Assembly: GCF_018449775.1 (NCBI RefSeq)
Contig: NZ_JAAVVB010000001.1
Location: 1,054,001-1,118,000, forward strand
Direction of reading: 5' to 3'
Origin: Mucilaginibacter sp. dw_454
GTDB lineage: Bacteria; Bacteroidota; Bacteroidia; Sphingobacteriales; Sphingobacteriaceae
Length of the DNA: 64,000 nt
The position numbers were made by a program, and so were the translations under genes. Shown piece by piece: positions 17,200-26,190 of this stretch; position 1 is the stretch's first letter, and each line of letters starts with the position of its first letter. Below the pieces are notes generated by a model, which saw only the letters and a program-made list of their open reading frames with translations, was not told the DNA's origin and did not search any database.

Positions 17200-18717
17200 A
17201 TGGGTTTAAAAGCCATATTGAGTAAAGCATTTGCGGCGTGGGTTAATAAAGATCTCGATCGCATTCGTAAAGACGCGGTATCGCTACAGCAAAAAACTTT
17301 CGAAACTTTAATTGATCAGGCCAAAGATACAGCTTTTGGCAAGGATCATGATTTTGACAAGATCAATACTTATGCAGACTTTAAAAGGCACGTACCAATT
17401 CGCGACTACGAAGAATTAAGCAGCTACATAACCCGTGTATCCAATGGCGAAGAGAATGTACTTTGGCCAGGTAAACCAACCTATCTCACTAAAACATCAG
17501 GCACAACCTCGGGCGTAAAATATATCCCTATCAGCAAAGAAAGCATGCCTGAGCACATTAAAGCTGCGCGTAATGCTTTGCTTGCCTATATCCATGAAAC
17601 AGGTAAGGCCGATTTCCTGAATGGCAAAATGATATTTCTGCAAGGAAGCCCCATTTTGGCAGGGAAAGCCGATATACCAACCGGTCGCCTATCAGGTATT
17701 GTAGCGCACCATGTACCCGCTTATCTGCAAAAAAACAGGCTACCCAGTTATGAAATCAATTGTATTGATGATTGGGAAGAAAAGGTGGACGCTATTGTAA
17801 CCGAAACTGTCAATGAAGATATGCGCCTGATATCGGGCATACCGCCCTGGTGCCAGATGTATTTTGATAGATTATCAACCGTATCGGGAGGTAAAAAAAT
17901 AAAAGATATTTTCCCCAACTTCAAGCTATTTGTTTATGGCGGGGTTAACTATGAACCGTACCGTGCGCGTATAGAGGATAGCATCGGTTTCCCTATCGAT
18001 ACTATCGAAACCTACCCTGCTTCTGAAGGTTTTATCGCCTTCCAGGATTCTCAAAAAGAAAAAGGATTATTGTTATTGGTTAACTCAGGCATTTTTTATG
18101 AATTTATCCCTACAGATGAATACTTCAATGAAAATCCAACACGTATCGGCTTAGAAGATGTAGAGTTGGATAAAAATTATGCATTGATACTAAATACCAA
18201 TGCCGGCTTATGGGGATACAGTATTGGGGATACCGTAAAGTTCATCTCCAAAAACCCTTATAAAATATTAGTTACCGGCCGTATTAAACATTACATTTCT
18301 GCGTTTGGAGAACATGTTATTGGCGAAGAGGTAGAACATGCATTAATGAGCGTGGCTAACCAGGAAGGTATTGATGTGGTTGAATTTACAGTGGCGCCCC
18401 AGGTAACTCCGCCAAAGGGCGAACTACCTTACCATGAATGGTTTGTTGAATTTGGAGCAGAACCGAAGGACCTTAAAGCTTTTGCTTTAAAAGTTGACAA
18501 AGCCCTGCAATCAAAAAATATTTATTACTTTGACCTAATTGATGGTAACATTTTGCAACCTTTGATTGTCCAAAGCTTAAAAAAAGATGCGTTTATCAGT
18601 TATATGAGATCGCAGGGAAAGCTTGGCGGACAAAATAAGGTGCCCCGTCTGGCCAACGACAGAAAGATTGCAGACGGATTGAAGGAATATATAGCCCCAC
18701 CCAACCCTCCCCGGTAG
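17200..18717 (+). CDS. GH3-type acyl-acid amido synthetase
   Basis: GH3 proteins (named for the plant auxin-response gene, not glycoside hydrolase 3) adenylate a carboxylic acid and join it to an amino acid. The 505-residue product has the ATP-site motif TKTSGTTSGVKYIPIS near residue 95, YGGVNYEPYRARIE and ETYPASEGFIAFQ in the middle, and GEHVIGEEVEHAL in the mobile C-terminal domain. Bacterial members are frequent in Bacteroidota, and their substrates are largely unknown. The final residues APPNPPR and the stop codon lie in an intergenic-type repeat, suggesting that the C-terminus was replaced by repeat insertion. Confidence 0.85.
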   Translation: MGLKAILSKAFAAWVNKDLDRIRKDAVSLQQKTFETLIDQAKDTAFGKDHDFDKINTYADFKRHVPIRDYEELSSYITRVSNGEENVLWPGKPTYLTKTSGTTSGVKYIPISKESMPEHIKAARNALLAYIHETGKADFLNGKMIFLQGSPILAGKADIPTGRLSGIVAHHVPAYLQKNRLPSYEINCIDDWEEKVDAIVTETVNEDMRLISGIPPWCQMYFDRLSTVSGGKKIKDIFPNFKLFVYGGVNYEPYRARIEDSIGFPIDTIETYPASEGFIAFQDSQKEKGLLLLVNSGIFYEFIPTDEYFNENPTRIGLEDVELDKNYALILNTNAGLWGYSIGDTVKFISKNPYKILVTGRIKHYISAFGEHVIGEEVEHALMSVANQEGIDVVEFTVAPQVTPPKGELPYHEWFVEFGAEPKDLKAFALKVDKALQSKNIYYFDLIDGNILQPLIVQSLKKDAFISYMRSQGKLGGQNKVPRLANDRKIADGLKEYIAPPNPPR

Positions 18718-18775
18718 GGAGGGCTTAAAAAAATATTATTAAAGTCTCCCTTACCGGGGAGATTTAGAGGGGGCT
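18693..18775. repeat. C/G-rich inverted repeat overlapping GH3-type gene end
   Basis: The arms 18693-18726 and 18742-18775 (34 bases each) form an imperfect inverted repeat around a 15-base A/T spacer. Each arm also holds its own small hairpin (CCCTCCCCGGTAGGGAGGG on the left, CTCCCTTACCGGGGAG on the right). The left arm encodes the last residues and stop of the GH3-type protein. A related single arm lies at 33951-33980 after htpG. Confidence 0.8.
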
Positions 18776-18790
18776 GATAAATTTATAGAA

Positions 18791-19981
18791 TTGATTAACA
18801 GTATAAAAAATATAGCCATCCTTGGCTCAACAGGAAGTGTAGGTACGCAAACTTTAGAAGTGATAGGCGAAAATCCTTCGCTGTTTAAAGCTTACGTACT
18901 AACAGCAAATAATAACGCTTTCTTGTTAATTGAACAAACATTAAAGTTTAAACCTGCTTATGCCATTATTTGCGACGAAAGCAAATATGCAGAGGTTAAA
19001 AATGCTTTGGCAAATACAAGCACTAAAGTATTAGCCGGTATTAAAGCTATTGCAGATATAGTAACCGATCCGCAGATTGATATCGTTTTAACTGCCATGG
19101 TAGGTTTTGCGGGATTGGAGCCGACGATATCGGCTATCACAGCCGGTAAAACCATCGCCTTAGCCAATAAAGAAACCCTGGTTGTTGCCGGCGAATTGAT
19201 CAACAGTTTGGCCAAAAGGCACAACGTAAAAATACTACCGGTAGATTCTGAACACTCGGCTATATATCAATGTTTGGTTGGCGAGGAGAACAACCCTATT
19301 GAAAAAATCATCCTTACAGCCTCTGGTGGACCCTTCCGGGGCAAAACTTCTGATTTCCTGGCTAATGTAACCCGCGAACATGCACTTAAACACCCTAACT
19401 GGGTAATGGGTGCTAAGATCACTATTGACTCGGCTACGCTGATGAATAAGGGGCTGGAAGTTATAGAAGCTAAATGGTTGTTTGATTTGGATGCAGAACA
19501 GATTGATGTGATCGTGCATCCGCAATCTATTGTACATTCACTGGTTCAATTTGAGGATGGCTCGCTTAAAGCACAGATGGGTTTGCCGGATATGAAACTA
19601 CCGATTCAATATGCACTGGCATATCCTGATCGCCTAAAAAATAATTTTAAGCGATTTAGTTTTATCGACTATCCTACCCTAACCTTCGAAAAACCTGATC
19701 TGGAGACATTTCGTAATTTAGGTTTTGCCTATACCGCCTTAAATAAAGCCGGTAATATGCCATGCATTGTTAATGCAGCAAACGAGGTTGCTGTTGCAGG
19801 GTTTTTAGCCGACAGCCTAAGCTTTTTAGCTATGAGTGATGTTATTGAGAATTGTATGCAGCGCATGAATTTTCAAACCCACCCTACGCTTGATGATTAT
19901 TTGAATACTGACAAAGAAACACGCATATTTGCGCAAAATTTAATAAAACAAATGCCTCATAAGGCATACAACGTAATATAA
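18791..19981 (+). CDS. dxr: 1-deoxy-D-xylulose 5-phosphate reductoisomerase
   Basis: This is the second enzyme of the MEP isoprenoid pathway. It converts DXP to MEP with NADPH and a divalent metal, and it is the target of fosmidomycin. The N-terminal NADPH fold starts IAILGSTGSVGTQTLEV. The metal/substrate site includes VDSEHSAIYQCL, TASGGPFRG and GAKITIDSATLMNKGLEVIEA, and HPQSIVHSLVQFEDGS follows. The 396-residue length is typical. The start is read as TTG at 18791; no ATG lies before the NADPH motif. rseP follows after 3 bases, a common Bacteroidota pairing. Confidence 0.95.
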   Translation: MINSIKNIAILGSTGSVGTQTLEVIGENPSLFKAYVLTANNNAFLLIEQTLKFKPAYAIICDESKYAEVKNALANTSTKVLAGIKAIADIVTDPQIDIVLTAMVGFAGLEPTISAITAGKTIALANKETLVVAGELINSLAKRHNVKILPVDSEHSAIYQCLVGEENNPIEKIILTASGGPFRGKTSDFLANVTREHALKHPNWVMGAKITIDSATLMNKGLEVIEAKWLFDLDAEQIDVIVHPQSIVHSLVQFEDGSLKAQMGLPDMKLPIQYALAYPDRLKNNFKRFSFIDYPTLTFEKPDLETFRNLGFAYTALNKAGNMPCIVNAANEVAVAGFLADSLSFLAMSDVIENCMQRMNFQTHPTLDDYLNTDKETRIFAQNLIKQMPHKAYNVI

Positions 19982-19984
19982 AGA

Positions 19985-21334
19985 ATGAGTATAGTAATAA
20001 TGGTTGGCCAGTTGCTACTGGGACTTTCGATTTTGGTGATTTTGCATGAGCTGGGCCACTTTTTAGCTGCAAGAGCGTTTGGTATTAAGGTAGATAAGTT
20101 CTACCTGTTTTTTGATGCCTGGGGTTTTAGCCTCTTTAAATTTACATACAAAGATGTTGAATACGGTATAGGCTGGTTACCATTAGGCGGTTACGTAAAA
20201 ATTGCCGGAATGATAGACGAATCTATGGACACCGAGCAGATGGAAGGCCCGCCGCAGCCATGGGAATTCCGTTCAAAACCGGCCTGGCAGCGTTTAATTG
20301 TAATGCTGGGTGGTATTTTTGTAAATGTTGTATTAGGCATCTTTATTTTTTGGATGCTTGCTGCGCGTTTGGGCGAGAATTACGTGCCCAACTCAAGTAT
20401 CAAATACGGTATTGTGCCGGGAGTTGTAGGCCAGAAAATGGGCCTACAGGCAGGTGATAAAGTGATAGCGGTAAACGGGAAACCTGTTGACCATTTCGAA
20501 GACCTGATGACCAAAATGAAGGTGATACTGGATCACACTGTACTTACTGTACAGCGGGGTGATAAAGTAATGGATTTGACTGTACCTGCAAACATTATTA
20601 ATGACATTGCAGATTATGGCCAGAATGGAATGGAGCAATTCATCAGCCTATTGCCGCGTACTAAGTTTGCTGTAGACTCTGTAGCTAAAAACAGCAGCGC
20701 ATTCCAGGCTGGGCTGATTCAAGGCGACAGCATAACTGCTATTAATGGCATCCGCATTCAATTCTTTGATCAGTTGCAAACTGCATTGAAAGCTAACATT
20801 GATAAACCTGTAACATTAGAAATAAAACGCCACAACGAGGTAAAATCGTTAACCACTACGATCAACAAAACAGGCAAATTGGGTATCATCCCCAAATTTG
20901 ATTTGCCTAAAGAACTGCACGTTAATTACGGATTGATGGGCTCATTACCGGTGGGTGCCAACAAAGCCTGGGACATGTTCTCGACCAATGTAAAAGCTAT
21001 TGGCAAAGTATTTAAAGGCGAGGCTAAATTTAACAAAGTAGTTGGCGGGCCGGTTGTTATGGCAACCATGTTTGGTACACATATAGACTGGATACGTTTT
21101 TGGTCGATGGTAGGCTTTTTATCAATGGCGCTGGCCTTTACCAATTTATTACCCATACCCGCGCTTGACGGTGGCCATGCTGTATTTCTGGTGATTGAAA
21201 TGATAAAAGGCAAACCGCTGAGTGATAAATTCCTGGAGCGTGCGCAGATTGTTGGATTTGTATTGATTATAACCCTGATGGTGTTTGTGTTCGGAAACGA
21301 TATTATGAGACAGATAATGAAACACAAACCGTAA
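19985..21334 (+). CDS. rseP: RIP metalloprotease RseP (site-2 protease)
   Basis: This is an inner-membrane zinc protease that cuts membrane-bound substrates such as anti-sigma factors inside the bilayer. The catalytic HExxH is HELGHFLAAR near residue 21 in the first membrane segment. The third zinc ligand is in NLLPIPALDGGHAVFL near residue 388. Between them lie two PDZ domains (about residues 130-210 and 220-300). The 449-residue length is normal. The overlap with a stress-sigma role fits the ECF sigma gene in the window, but no link is shown. A strong terminator follows. Confidence 0.95.
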   Translation: MSIVIMVGQLLLGLSILVILHELGHFLAARAFGIKVDKFYLFFDAWGFSLFKFTYKDVEYGIGWLPLGGYVKIAGMIDESMDTEQMEGPPQPWEFRSKPAWQRLIVMLGGIFVNVVLGIFIFWMLAARLGENYVPNSSIKYGIVPGVVGQKMGLQAGDKVIAVNGKPVDHFEDLMTKMKVILDHTVLTVQRGDKVMDLTVPANIINDIADYGQNGMEQFISLLPRTKFAVDSVAKNSSAFQAGLIQGDSITAINGIRIQFFDQLQTALKANIDKPVTLEIKRHNEVKSLTTTINKTGKLGIIPKFDLPKELHVNYGLMGSLPVGANKAWDMFSTNVKAIGKVFKGEAKFNKVVGGPVVMATMFGTHIDWIRFWSMVGFLSMALAFTNLLPIPALDGGHAVFLVIEMIKGKPLSDKFLERAQIVGFVLIITLMVFVFGNDIMRQIMKHKP

Positions 21335-21360
21335 TTGATACTAGAAAAATAACCTAAATA

Positions 21361-21406
21361 TAAATAAAGAAGCCGCTCGGGATATCCGGAGCGGCTTCTT
21401 TATTTA
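21361..21406. terminator. Strong bidirectional terminator after rseP
   Basis: An 18-bp perfect stem (21361-21378 with 21389-21406; core AGAAGCCGCTC) closes a 10-base loop. The outer A/T part provides a U run in both directions. It separates rseP from the convergent DUF4199 gene. Confidence 0.88.
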
Positions 21407-21421
21407 TTAATGTTTATATAG

Positions 21422-22033
21422 TTAAACTGTAGGGTCTATCGCAGGTGTTTCGTCGAGTTCATCAGTGTTTAGAAATGCCAAAGGTCTATTCTTTCTAATG
21501 CAAGCAGCTATGATTAGGTTGATAATAGCATAAAACAATAAACTAAAACCAAAGCCGGTAGCTTCATTTTTAAAAGTTGGTGCCATTTTAGCCTTAAATT
21601 CACCATTTTCAAAGATCTTGGTAGTTTGATCAATTTTGTCCTGATCCATTCCCATTTTAGCCAAACGTTGAGACATTACAGCCTCTGTGGCATCGTTGAT
21701 CTTGGTAGGCATATCCGGATCGACGAACTTAAACAGCACAAAGCCGTAAACAATCGTTAAAATTATAATGAGTAAAGACATCGTCATTAACCCTCTAAAT
21801 GCTTCGCCAAAGCTCCAGTAGCCACCCAATGCTTTCCTAATCTCCATACCAAACACCACAAGCAACGCTATACCTATGGCACTGTTTAGCAATTGTATCC
21901 ACAAATTAGTAAATGCCATCAGCGGATCAATAATTCTGAAGACAACCATTAAAACTATTGAAATTATACCTATTAAAAGCCCGTACCTAAGGCCTAATTT
22001 GCCGATGGTAGCTTTACTCTGAATGTCATTCAT
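21422..22033 (-). CDS. DUF4199 domain membrane protein
   Basis: This 203-residue protein has four hydrophobic segments (about residues 15-33, 40-60, 78-102 and 158-178). The family-typical segment GYWSFGEAFRGLMTMSLLI lies before the third segment. A helical extracytoplasmic loop (PTKINDATEAVMSQRLAKMG) lies between the third and fourth segments. DUF4199 proteins are confined mostly to Bacteroidota, often beside GT2 and dihydroorotase-like genes as here, and have no known function. It is the last gene of a reverse-strand unit starting at the BatA-like gene. Confidence 0.82.
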   Translation of the reverse strand: MNDIQSKATIGKLGLRYGLLIGIISIVLMVVFRIIDPLMAFTNLWIQLLNSAIGIALLVVFGMEIRKALGGYWSFGEAFRGLMTMSLLIIILTIVYGFVLFKFVDPDMPTKINDATEAVMSQRLAKMGMDQDKIDQTTKIFENGEFKAKMAPTFKNEATGFGFSLLFYAIINLIIAACIRKNRPLAFLNTDELDETPAIDPTV

Positions 22034-22050
22034 GATTGGATCTATTTAGG

Positions 22051-22719
22051 TTAAACAAATGATTCTAGTATACTGTATACCGCCATATCAAACGCTGTAT
22101 CAACCGCACTATCTGCTACAATACTTTTTTCGTCGGTAGTTGGCTGCGGGTTCTGGAAAAAGCACATCATGGGATAAAACAACTCTTTAAGCTCTGAGTC
22201 TTCCGGTAACTTATCTGCAACCGCGGCAATTTCGTTTACCGGGCTTTCCATCAATATCTGGTGTGCAATCACTGGTTCATAAATGCGGTATTCATCCTGG
22301 AACTCATCTTCATCAACCAACAAAAATTCCTTCAGGTAATCTTCCAACTCAGGTTCGATCTCTTCATCTTCGCACTCATTCAGATAAAGCAGCAGGTTTA
22401 ATAATTCTGTGCCTCTATCCAGCGTTTGTTCTTCAATATCTTCCCACTCGGGGCTATCCAGGTAATCCTCTTCTAATTTCTTAACGTCAGCGCTAAAGAA
22501 GTTGATCATCAGCAGATCGAAAAACACTTCGCGCAAAACTTCCAGTTCAGGGTGGTTATCAAAAACCGCGTCAAGCGCGTCAATCTTGGTTAAAAAGTCG
22601 TCGTCTAAACCAAATACAGATTTAAACTCGCCTTCTGTTTTTGCAGCATCGCTGTCGCTATATTTTGAAAAAGACTGCAGCGCTGCGCCTAATGCTCTTT
22701 CTATTTTAGGATCGATCAT
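22051..22719 (-). CDS. Hypothetical acidic cytoplasmic protein
   Basis: I do not recognise the family. The 222-residue protein is strongly acidic (runs such as NECEDEEIEPELEDYL and LLVDEDEFQDEYRIYEP) and predicted to be mostly helical, with no signal or membrane segment. Its start codon overlaps the stop of the dihydroorotase-like gene (ATGA), so the two are translationally coupled. This suggests a functional link, for example a partner of the non-catalytic dihydroorotase-like protein. Confidence 0.65.
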   Translation of the reverse strand: MIDPKIERALGAALQSFSKYSDSDAAKTEGEFKSVFGLDDDFLTKIDALDAVFDNHPELEVLREVFFDLLMINFFSADVKKLEEDYLDSPEWEDIEEQTLDRGTELLNLLLYLNECEDEEIEPELEDYLKEFLLVDEDEFQDEYRIYEPVIAHQILMESPVNEIAAVADKLPEDSELKELFYPMMCFFQNPQPTTDEKSIVADSAVDTAFDMAVYSILESFV

Positions 22720-23978
22720 TTTGTATTTGATTTATATACTTGATTATTGTTACAGGTTAACATAATTTCCCCTTGCAGATTTTGATCTATATAAGGCGAA
22801 TTACTTGATTTAGACAGGTTATTTGTTTTATTGAAATTCCATTCTGCATTGCTATCAAAAACCACCAGGTTAGCTTTTTGGCCAACCGCTATAGCAGGCA
22901 CCTCGACTTCCAATATGATTCTGGGATTAATTGCCAGCTTTGCAACGATTAATGCGGTATCCAATCCGGCACTAACAGCCAACGAAAATGCGGTTTGAAA
23001 ACCGATGATACCAAATTCAGCCACTTCAAACTCCACGTCTTTAAATTCTATCTCGTGCGGGGTATGTTGCGATACTATAGCATCTATAGTATCGTCTTTT
23101 AAGCCATTTAAAAGCGCATCAACATCTGTGCGGGTACGTAGTGGTGGTTTTACTTTATATTGGCTATCAAAGCCTGCCAGGGCCTCATCGGTTAATGTCA
23201 GATGATGGGCGGCCACGTCGCAGGTTACCTTCAAGCCTTTCTTCTTGGCTTCCCGGATCAGTTCTACAGATCGAACGGTTGATATGGTACTAAAATGGAT
23301 CTTTGAATCAGTATACTCGGCCAGGTAAAGGTCGCGGGCAATCATTAACTCTTCTGCTAAAGACGGAATGCCTTTCATGCCCAGCAGCGTGCTCATTTCG
23401 CCTTCATTAACTTTAGCCTTACCGGCGATGGCTGTATCCTCAGGATAAGAAAACACTACAGCTTCAAAGCCTTTGGTATATAGCAGTGCACGTTCCATCA
23501 AACCGGCATCCTGCACCGGGCGGTTGCCATCTGTAAAGGCTTTTGCGCCACTTTGGTACATATCGTACATTTCGGCCAGATCTTTACCCTCCCGTTTATG
23601 TGATAGCGTGCCCAACGGGTAAACATCCACCAAGTTATTTTTAGCTCGGTTAAACAGGTATTCAACTTCGGCTTTTGAGTGCACCGGCGGTTGCGAATTA
23701 GGCATTAAAGCTATGCCGGTGAAACCACCTGCAGCTGCAGCGGCTGTCCCTGTTTTTAGATCTTCTTTAGTTTCCAGTCCCAGTTCGCCGATATTGCAGT
23801 TCAAATCAAAAAAACCCGGCGAAACTTGTTTACCTCTTGCATCGAAAACTTCGACATCGGTTTTAATGTCTTTAGCAATTTCTGTGATGGTACCGTTTGT
23901 TATTAAAATATCAGCAACTTGTTTGTTAAACGGTGAGTTAGGGTCAACAATAGTAGCGGATTTGATAAGCAAATTCAT
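22716..23978 (-). CDS. Dihydroorotase-like protein, predicted non-catalytic
   Basis: The 420-residue amidohydrolase-fold protein aligns by eye with type I dihydroorotase (pyrimidine synthesis): start MNLLIKSATIVDP, LMPNSQPPVH, DVAAHHLTLTDEAL, IGFQTAFSLAV. The metal site is not conserved. The HxH motif is replaced by N60-C61-N62 (FFDLNCNIGE), the usual HAED His is Tyr178 (FSYPEDTAI), the HFSH His is replaced in IHFSTIST, and the catalytic Asp of the DHAPH motif is Gln304 (SQHTPH). It therefore resembles the inactive PyrC-prime class that assembles with aspartate carbamoyltransferase. It is 10 bases from the BatA-like gene and overlaps the acidic protein gene. Confidence 0.85.
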   Translation of the reverse strand: MNLLIKSATIVDPNSPFNKQVADILITNGTITEIAKDIKTDVEVFDARGKQVSPGFFDLNCNIGELGLETKEDLKTGTAAAAAGGFTGIALMPNSQPPVHSKAEVEYLFNRAKNNLVDVYPLGTLSHKREGKDLAEMYDMYQSGAKAFTDGNRPVQDAGLMERALLYTKGFEAVVFSYPEDTAIAGKAKVNEGEMSTLLGMKGIPSLAEELMIARDLYLAEYTDSKIHFSTISTVRSVELIREAKKKGLKVTCDVAAHHLTLTDEALAGFDSQYKVKPPLRTRTDVDALLNGLKDDTIDAIVSQHTPHEIEFKDVEFEVAEFGIIGFQTAFSLAVSAGLDTALIVAKLAINPRIILEVEVPAIAVGQKANLVVFDSNAEWNFNKTNNLSKSSNSPYIDQNLQGEIMLTCNNNQVYKSNTK

Positions 23979-23988
23979 TTGTGCTGCT

Positions 23989-26070
23989 TTATGTGTGGAT
24001 TGAGGTCGATCTCTCTTGCTGCAAAATCTGTTTATCAGCCCCGCTTTTGATAGTTATATAGCGGGTAAGCAGTATTTCGATAGCGAGAAAAATCAATGCC
24101 AAAATTATACAAAGTTTCCATAATTGCACACCAAAATCTGCTTGAGCCACGATATCTTTTACTGTACCGCGGGTTGGCCCTATCACACTCCCTCTATCAC
24201 CCAATATTTTATCCAGTTCATGTGCGGTATAATAACTTAAATCCGACTCGCTTCTGTTATCATTAAATGCCATTATAGAAGCCGTGCTATCCTGCTTTTT
24301 TAAATCATAGAGACCAGTTTCCTGCAATTGGTCTGACACATAAAGCAGCGTACTTCCCTCCTGTTGTTTTACATCAGGAATAATGCTTTGTTTACCTTTT
24401 ACCAATTTCAGCAGCTGTTTGTCTGACGATTGAACAGGCGGCGCCTCTATAGTCTCATCATGTCCCAATGTATAAAACAAAGGCTGGTCGTGGCCACTTA
24501 ATAAAGCAATCCTGAACATTATCGGCACAAATAAAGCATGGCGCGGCAAATTGCTAAAATCTTCGCTTAGCGGAACCGCAGATACATATACTTTTCCTTT
24601 ACTACTGCGATAGCCGGCCCAGAACTTTCCGCCACCCTGCAGTTGCATAATACTTTCATCGCTGCCTGAAGTAGTACTTAATTGATAATACTGCTTTACA
24701 ATCGGCAGATCTGGGTTTTGAGGAAAATCCTCGAATATATTTTTAAATACAGGATTCTGTAAATTAAGCGATGATACTTTTATATTTTCTGTAAGTAATT
24801 TTTCAGGATACCCTGCGCCCATCTGTTGTAGAAAAGACTTGTAACTAGTCAAATCGGCATCAACTGCGGGGAATACAACCAGTGTGCCGCCTTTGTTAAC
24901 ATATACTTTTAGCTGTTGCGATAATCCGGTAGATATTGTTTTAATGTCGCCCAAAACAATTAATGGGTAAGTACTCAGCCCCGCATAATCGACATTACCA
25001 TCAGTTGTACGGGTGGCGCTAAAGAATTGATCAGTGCCAAAAAGTGCTTTTAAATAGGGATTAGCGGTGCCACCATCAATCAATAGTACTTGCATTTGCT
25101 GCTTCACATTGAAGCTGAAATAAAACTGATTATCGAAAGTAACCGGGTTGTCTTGCAAACTAATCTCGCCACGTTGCCAACCAGGTTTAAGACCGGAGAA
25201 ATTCAGCGTATCATTCTGTACTGCACGCGCGCTGATGGTAAAGCCGCCTAAAGCTTTTTGTTCGCCATTGATAGCCAGTTTAAGCGGAATTTTAGTAGAG
25301 TTTTCATTCGCATAATTATGCAGTCTCACCACCAGTTTTTCAACTTCGCCGGGGCGATGAATGGCGCTTAACAACCAAACCGAATCGACTGCTACATTGG
25401 CGGGTGTGTTGGCGCTTAATTGCACCAGACTTATATGCACCCCTGTATCAACTTTTAAAGGTTGCCCATTTGAAATGTTTTTTTGGAAATCGGATATAAT
25501 ATCAATAGACCGGCTGGCGCCAGGTTGCATATTCAACAGGTTTTGCTGGCGATCTATAATCTGTTGTAAACTTCTACTCCGCGGACTGATCTGCACCGCA
25601 TCCACCGCATCATTAAACTCCTCACGACTTAATAAACGTTGATGTTTGCCCTCAAAGTCCTGGGTCAATAACTGGAACTTATCATTCATTGAATAAGCGG
25701 ATGCAATCTCTTTAGCGTGGCGTTTACCCTCGTCTAATAAAGAGCCCTCGCGGTTTAGGGTTTGCATAGAATATGAGTTATCTACAAAAATACTCACTAT
25801 ACGTTGCGCGCCGGCGTTAGCATTATTATGATTGGATAGGTACGGACGCGCAAAGGCCAAAACAAGAAAAGTTAACGCCAATAAACGTGAAACAAGTATC
25901 AATCGCTCTTTTAGGTTACGACGCGATGATTGCTGCTCCTGGATTTCTTTCAGGAATTGTACATTGCTAAAATAGACCCTTTGATAGCGCCTGAAATTGA
26001 ACAAATGAACCAGGACCGGTATAGCCAGCGATACTAATGCAAATAAAAAAGCCGGATATAAAAAATGCAT
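23989..26070 (-). CDS. BatA-like membrane protein with vWA-type region
   Basis: The 693-residue protein starts with the BatA/aerotolerance N-terminal module: two membrane segments around FLYPAFLFALVSLAIPVLVH and LILVSRLLALTFLVLAFARPYL (residues 4-80). A von Willebrand A-like region follows, with IVSIFVDNSYSMQ (a DxSxS-type metal site; here DNSYS). The middle part is extracytoplasmic and beta-rich, and a last membrane segment lies near residue 655. In Bacteroidota such proteins accompany MoxR/BatA genes, which are not in this window. It leads a four-gene reverse-strand unit. Confidence 0.8.
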   Translation of the reverse strand: MHFLYPAFLFALVSLAIPVLVHLFNFRRYQRVYFSNVQFLKEIQEQQSSRRNLKERLILVSRLLALTFLVLAFARPYLSNHNNANAGAQRIVSIFVDNSYSMQTLNREGSLLDEGKRHAKEIASAYSMNDKFQLLTQDFEGKHQRLLSREEFNDAVDAVQISPRSRSLQQIIDRQQNLLNMQPGASRSIDIISDFQKNISNGQPLKVDTGVHISLVQLSANTPANVAVDSVWLLSAIHRPGEVEKLVVRLHNYANENSTKIPLKLAINGEQKALGGFTISARAVQNDTLNFSGLKPGWQRGEISLQDNPVTFDNQFYFSFNVKQQMQVLLIDGGTANPYLKALFGTDQFFSATRTTDGNVDYAGLSTYPLIVLGDIKTISTGLSQQLKVYVNKGGTLVVFPAVDADLTSYKSFLQQMGAGYPEKLLTENIKVSSLNLQNPVFKNIFEDFPQNPDLPIVKQYYQLSTTSGSDESIMQLQGGGKFWAGYRSSKGKVYVSAVPLSEDFSNLPRHALFVPIMFRIALLSGHDQPLFYTLGHDETIEAPPVQSSDKQLLKLVKGKQSIIPDVKQQEGSTLLYVSDQLQETGLYDLKKQDSTASIMAFNDNRSESDLSYYTAHELDKILGDRGSVIGPTRGTVKDIVAQADFGVQLWKLCIILALIFLAIEILLTRYITIKSGADKQILQQERSTSIHT

Positions 26071-26190
26071 TATTTAGTTCGATAGGTGCTTTATACAAAT
26101 GTGCGAAATTCGGGCTAACAATCGCCATACATTTTAGCAATGATTTCCAATGCAACACGCATCTCTAACGCTAGGTATGCTAAGAACGGT

